The notes beneath the pieces were generated by a model. The model searched no databases. It had not been told where the DNA came from and saw only the letters and a program-made list of their open reading frames with translations. Positions 31,146 through 31,876 of a stretch of 31,876 bases of DNA are shown here, in pieces (positions within the stretch are counted from its first letter, which is position 1; every line of letters begins with the position of its first letter). The stretch is taken from positions 1 through 31,876 of the forward strand of contig JAGEMR010000218.1 in the NCBI GenBank assembly GCA_021030915.1. Reading direction: 5' to 3'. The stretch is from Astrothelium macrocarpum (lineage: Eukaryota; Ascomycota; Dothideomycetes; Trypetheliales; Trypetheliaceae). The position numbers were made by a program, and so were the translations under genes.

Positions 31146-31876
31146 TAGCCAAAAACTACATCTGTGCGTAGCATTCTGGGTGCATCTCCAACCCTAATAC
31201 TCACACACGCTTGCGATTACAGCTCGAGGGCGGCGTACAATACCTCTCATCTTCAAACCTCACGCCTCATTTTCCAAATTTTCTGGGGCCAGCTTCTCTC
31301 TTCTCTCCGTCTTCTCTCTGACTACCTTCGTAAAGATTACTATATCTGAGAGCTCCTCATCTTATTAATTATCCACGTAAAATTATTGATCACATTGACG
31401 TTTCGTCTGGACGCTTGAGGCACAAAATGGCACGTTCAAGCGACCCTTCCCCAATTGCCAACGAGTTGCGTCTTGAGCCAAAGATTGCCCCAAACGAGCT
31501 CGAATACGTCACCAACGCACTTCATCGGCACACCTACGAGACTTTCCATATCGGATGAAACTCGACATCTGCTCTGTTATTGATCTCCACAGACATAAAG
31601 GGCTATATTCAATATCTTGGTGGTTACACTTTGTCTGAAAGCATTATCACCACTCACGCGACTGTCTCTAGATTCAGGGATCAAAATAGCTCGAATGTGC
31701 CGTCGCGACACCATGAAGACTTGCTTCGCAGCGGAAGATGGCTATCTGCTTAAAAAAGTGCCGTAATGATCGCACTCGACAAGAATCAGTTCAGAGCCGC
31801 TTCAGGGGTCGGAAGGATCATTGGATCGCATAGCATAGCATAATAGCTGGATAGCATAGGATCTGGATAATTATCC
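31146..31876. other. Right-edge sequence with an uncertain short frame and ATAGC-rich end
   Basis: A 43-codon frame (31427-31558, starting MARSSDPSPIANELRLEPK) has coding-like composition and could be the first exon of a gene running off the window. No donor or continuation is clear and I do not recognise it. At 31828-31860 a short run of imperfect GCATA/ATAGC units occurs, too short to classify. Confidence 0.3.

Noticed and set aside
1..31876. Zinc-cluster regulator, class I terpene synthase, PKS, NRPS, rRNA or tRNA genes
   Set aside because: I looked for their typical motifs by eye and found none; short tRNA genes could still be missed without a covariance search.

Overview
The window is genomic DNA of a filamentous ascomycete (Pezizomycotina). 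Genes are split by many short introns (about 46-106 nt) with GT...AG ends. Protein families are typically fungal: HAD-terpene cyclase, PTH11/rhodopsin-like membrane proteins, CYP65-like P450 and DHA-type MFS. Two long, extremely AT-rich blocks carry transposase frames broken almost only by TAA/TAG/TGA stops, the footprint of repeat-induced point mutation (RIP). All exon maps here were made by hand from splice signals and family conservation; no search was run.

Layout. 1-2135: RIP-decayed Fot1/pogo element, transposase frame on the minus strand, left end outside the window. 2288-3446: pseudogene of a C-terminally membrane-anchored fungal protein of unknown function. 4110-7599 (minus): a GDxG (trypsin-like fold) protein module running in frame, with no intervening stop or methionine, into an MFS transporter; it has one nonsense codon and in-frame tandem duplications of 144 bp and 39 bp. 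9318-16987: the core of the window, with three intact enzyme genes: a HAD-domain/terpene-cyclase fusion (minus), a CYP65-like P450 (plus, divergent) and a short-chain dehydrogenase (plus). A foldback MITE-like element lies in the divergent promoter. 17174-21259 (minus): a second P450, now a pseudogene, interrupted at an intron donor by a 3,494-bp Tc1/mariner element (17571-21064) and lacking about 330 internal codons. 21973-28001: a rhodopsin/PTH11-like gene (7 exons, plus), a Pgc1-like glycerophosphodiester phosphodiesterase (4 exons, plus) and a second rhodopsin/PTH11-like gene (7 exons, minus). 30012-31145: an intact single-exon ankyrin-repeat protein.

Working together. The HAD-terpene cyclase, P450, SDR, dead P450 and perhaps the MFS look like a small drimane-type (class II) terpenoid cluster: cyclisation of a prenyl diphosphate, then hydroxylation, oxidation and export. 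The transporter and second P450 are damaged, so the pathway is either shortened or decaying. This is inference from gene content. No pathway-specific zinc-cluster regulator and no class I terpene synthase, PKS or NRPS was seen.

The spaces 7600-9289, 14071-15823, 23410-25145 and 28002-30011 hold no gene I can support.
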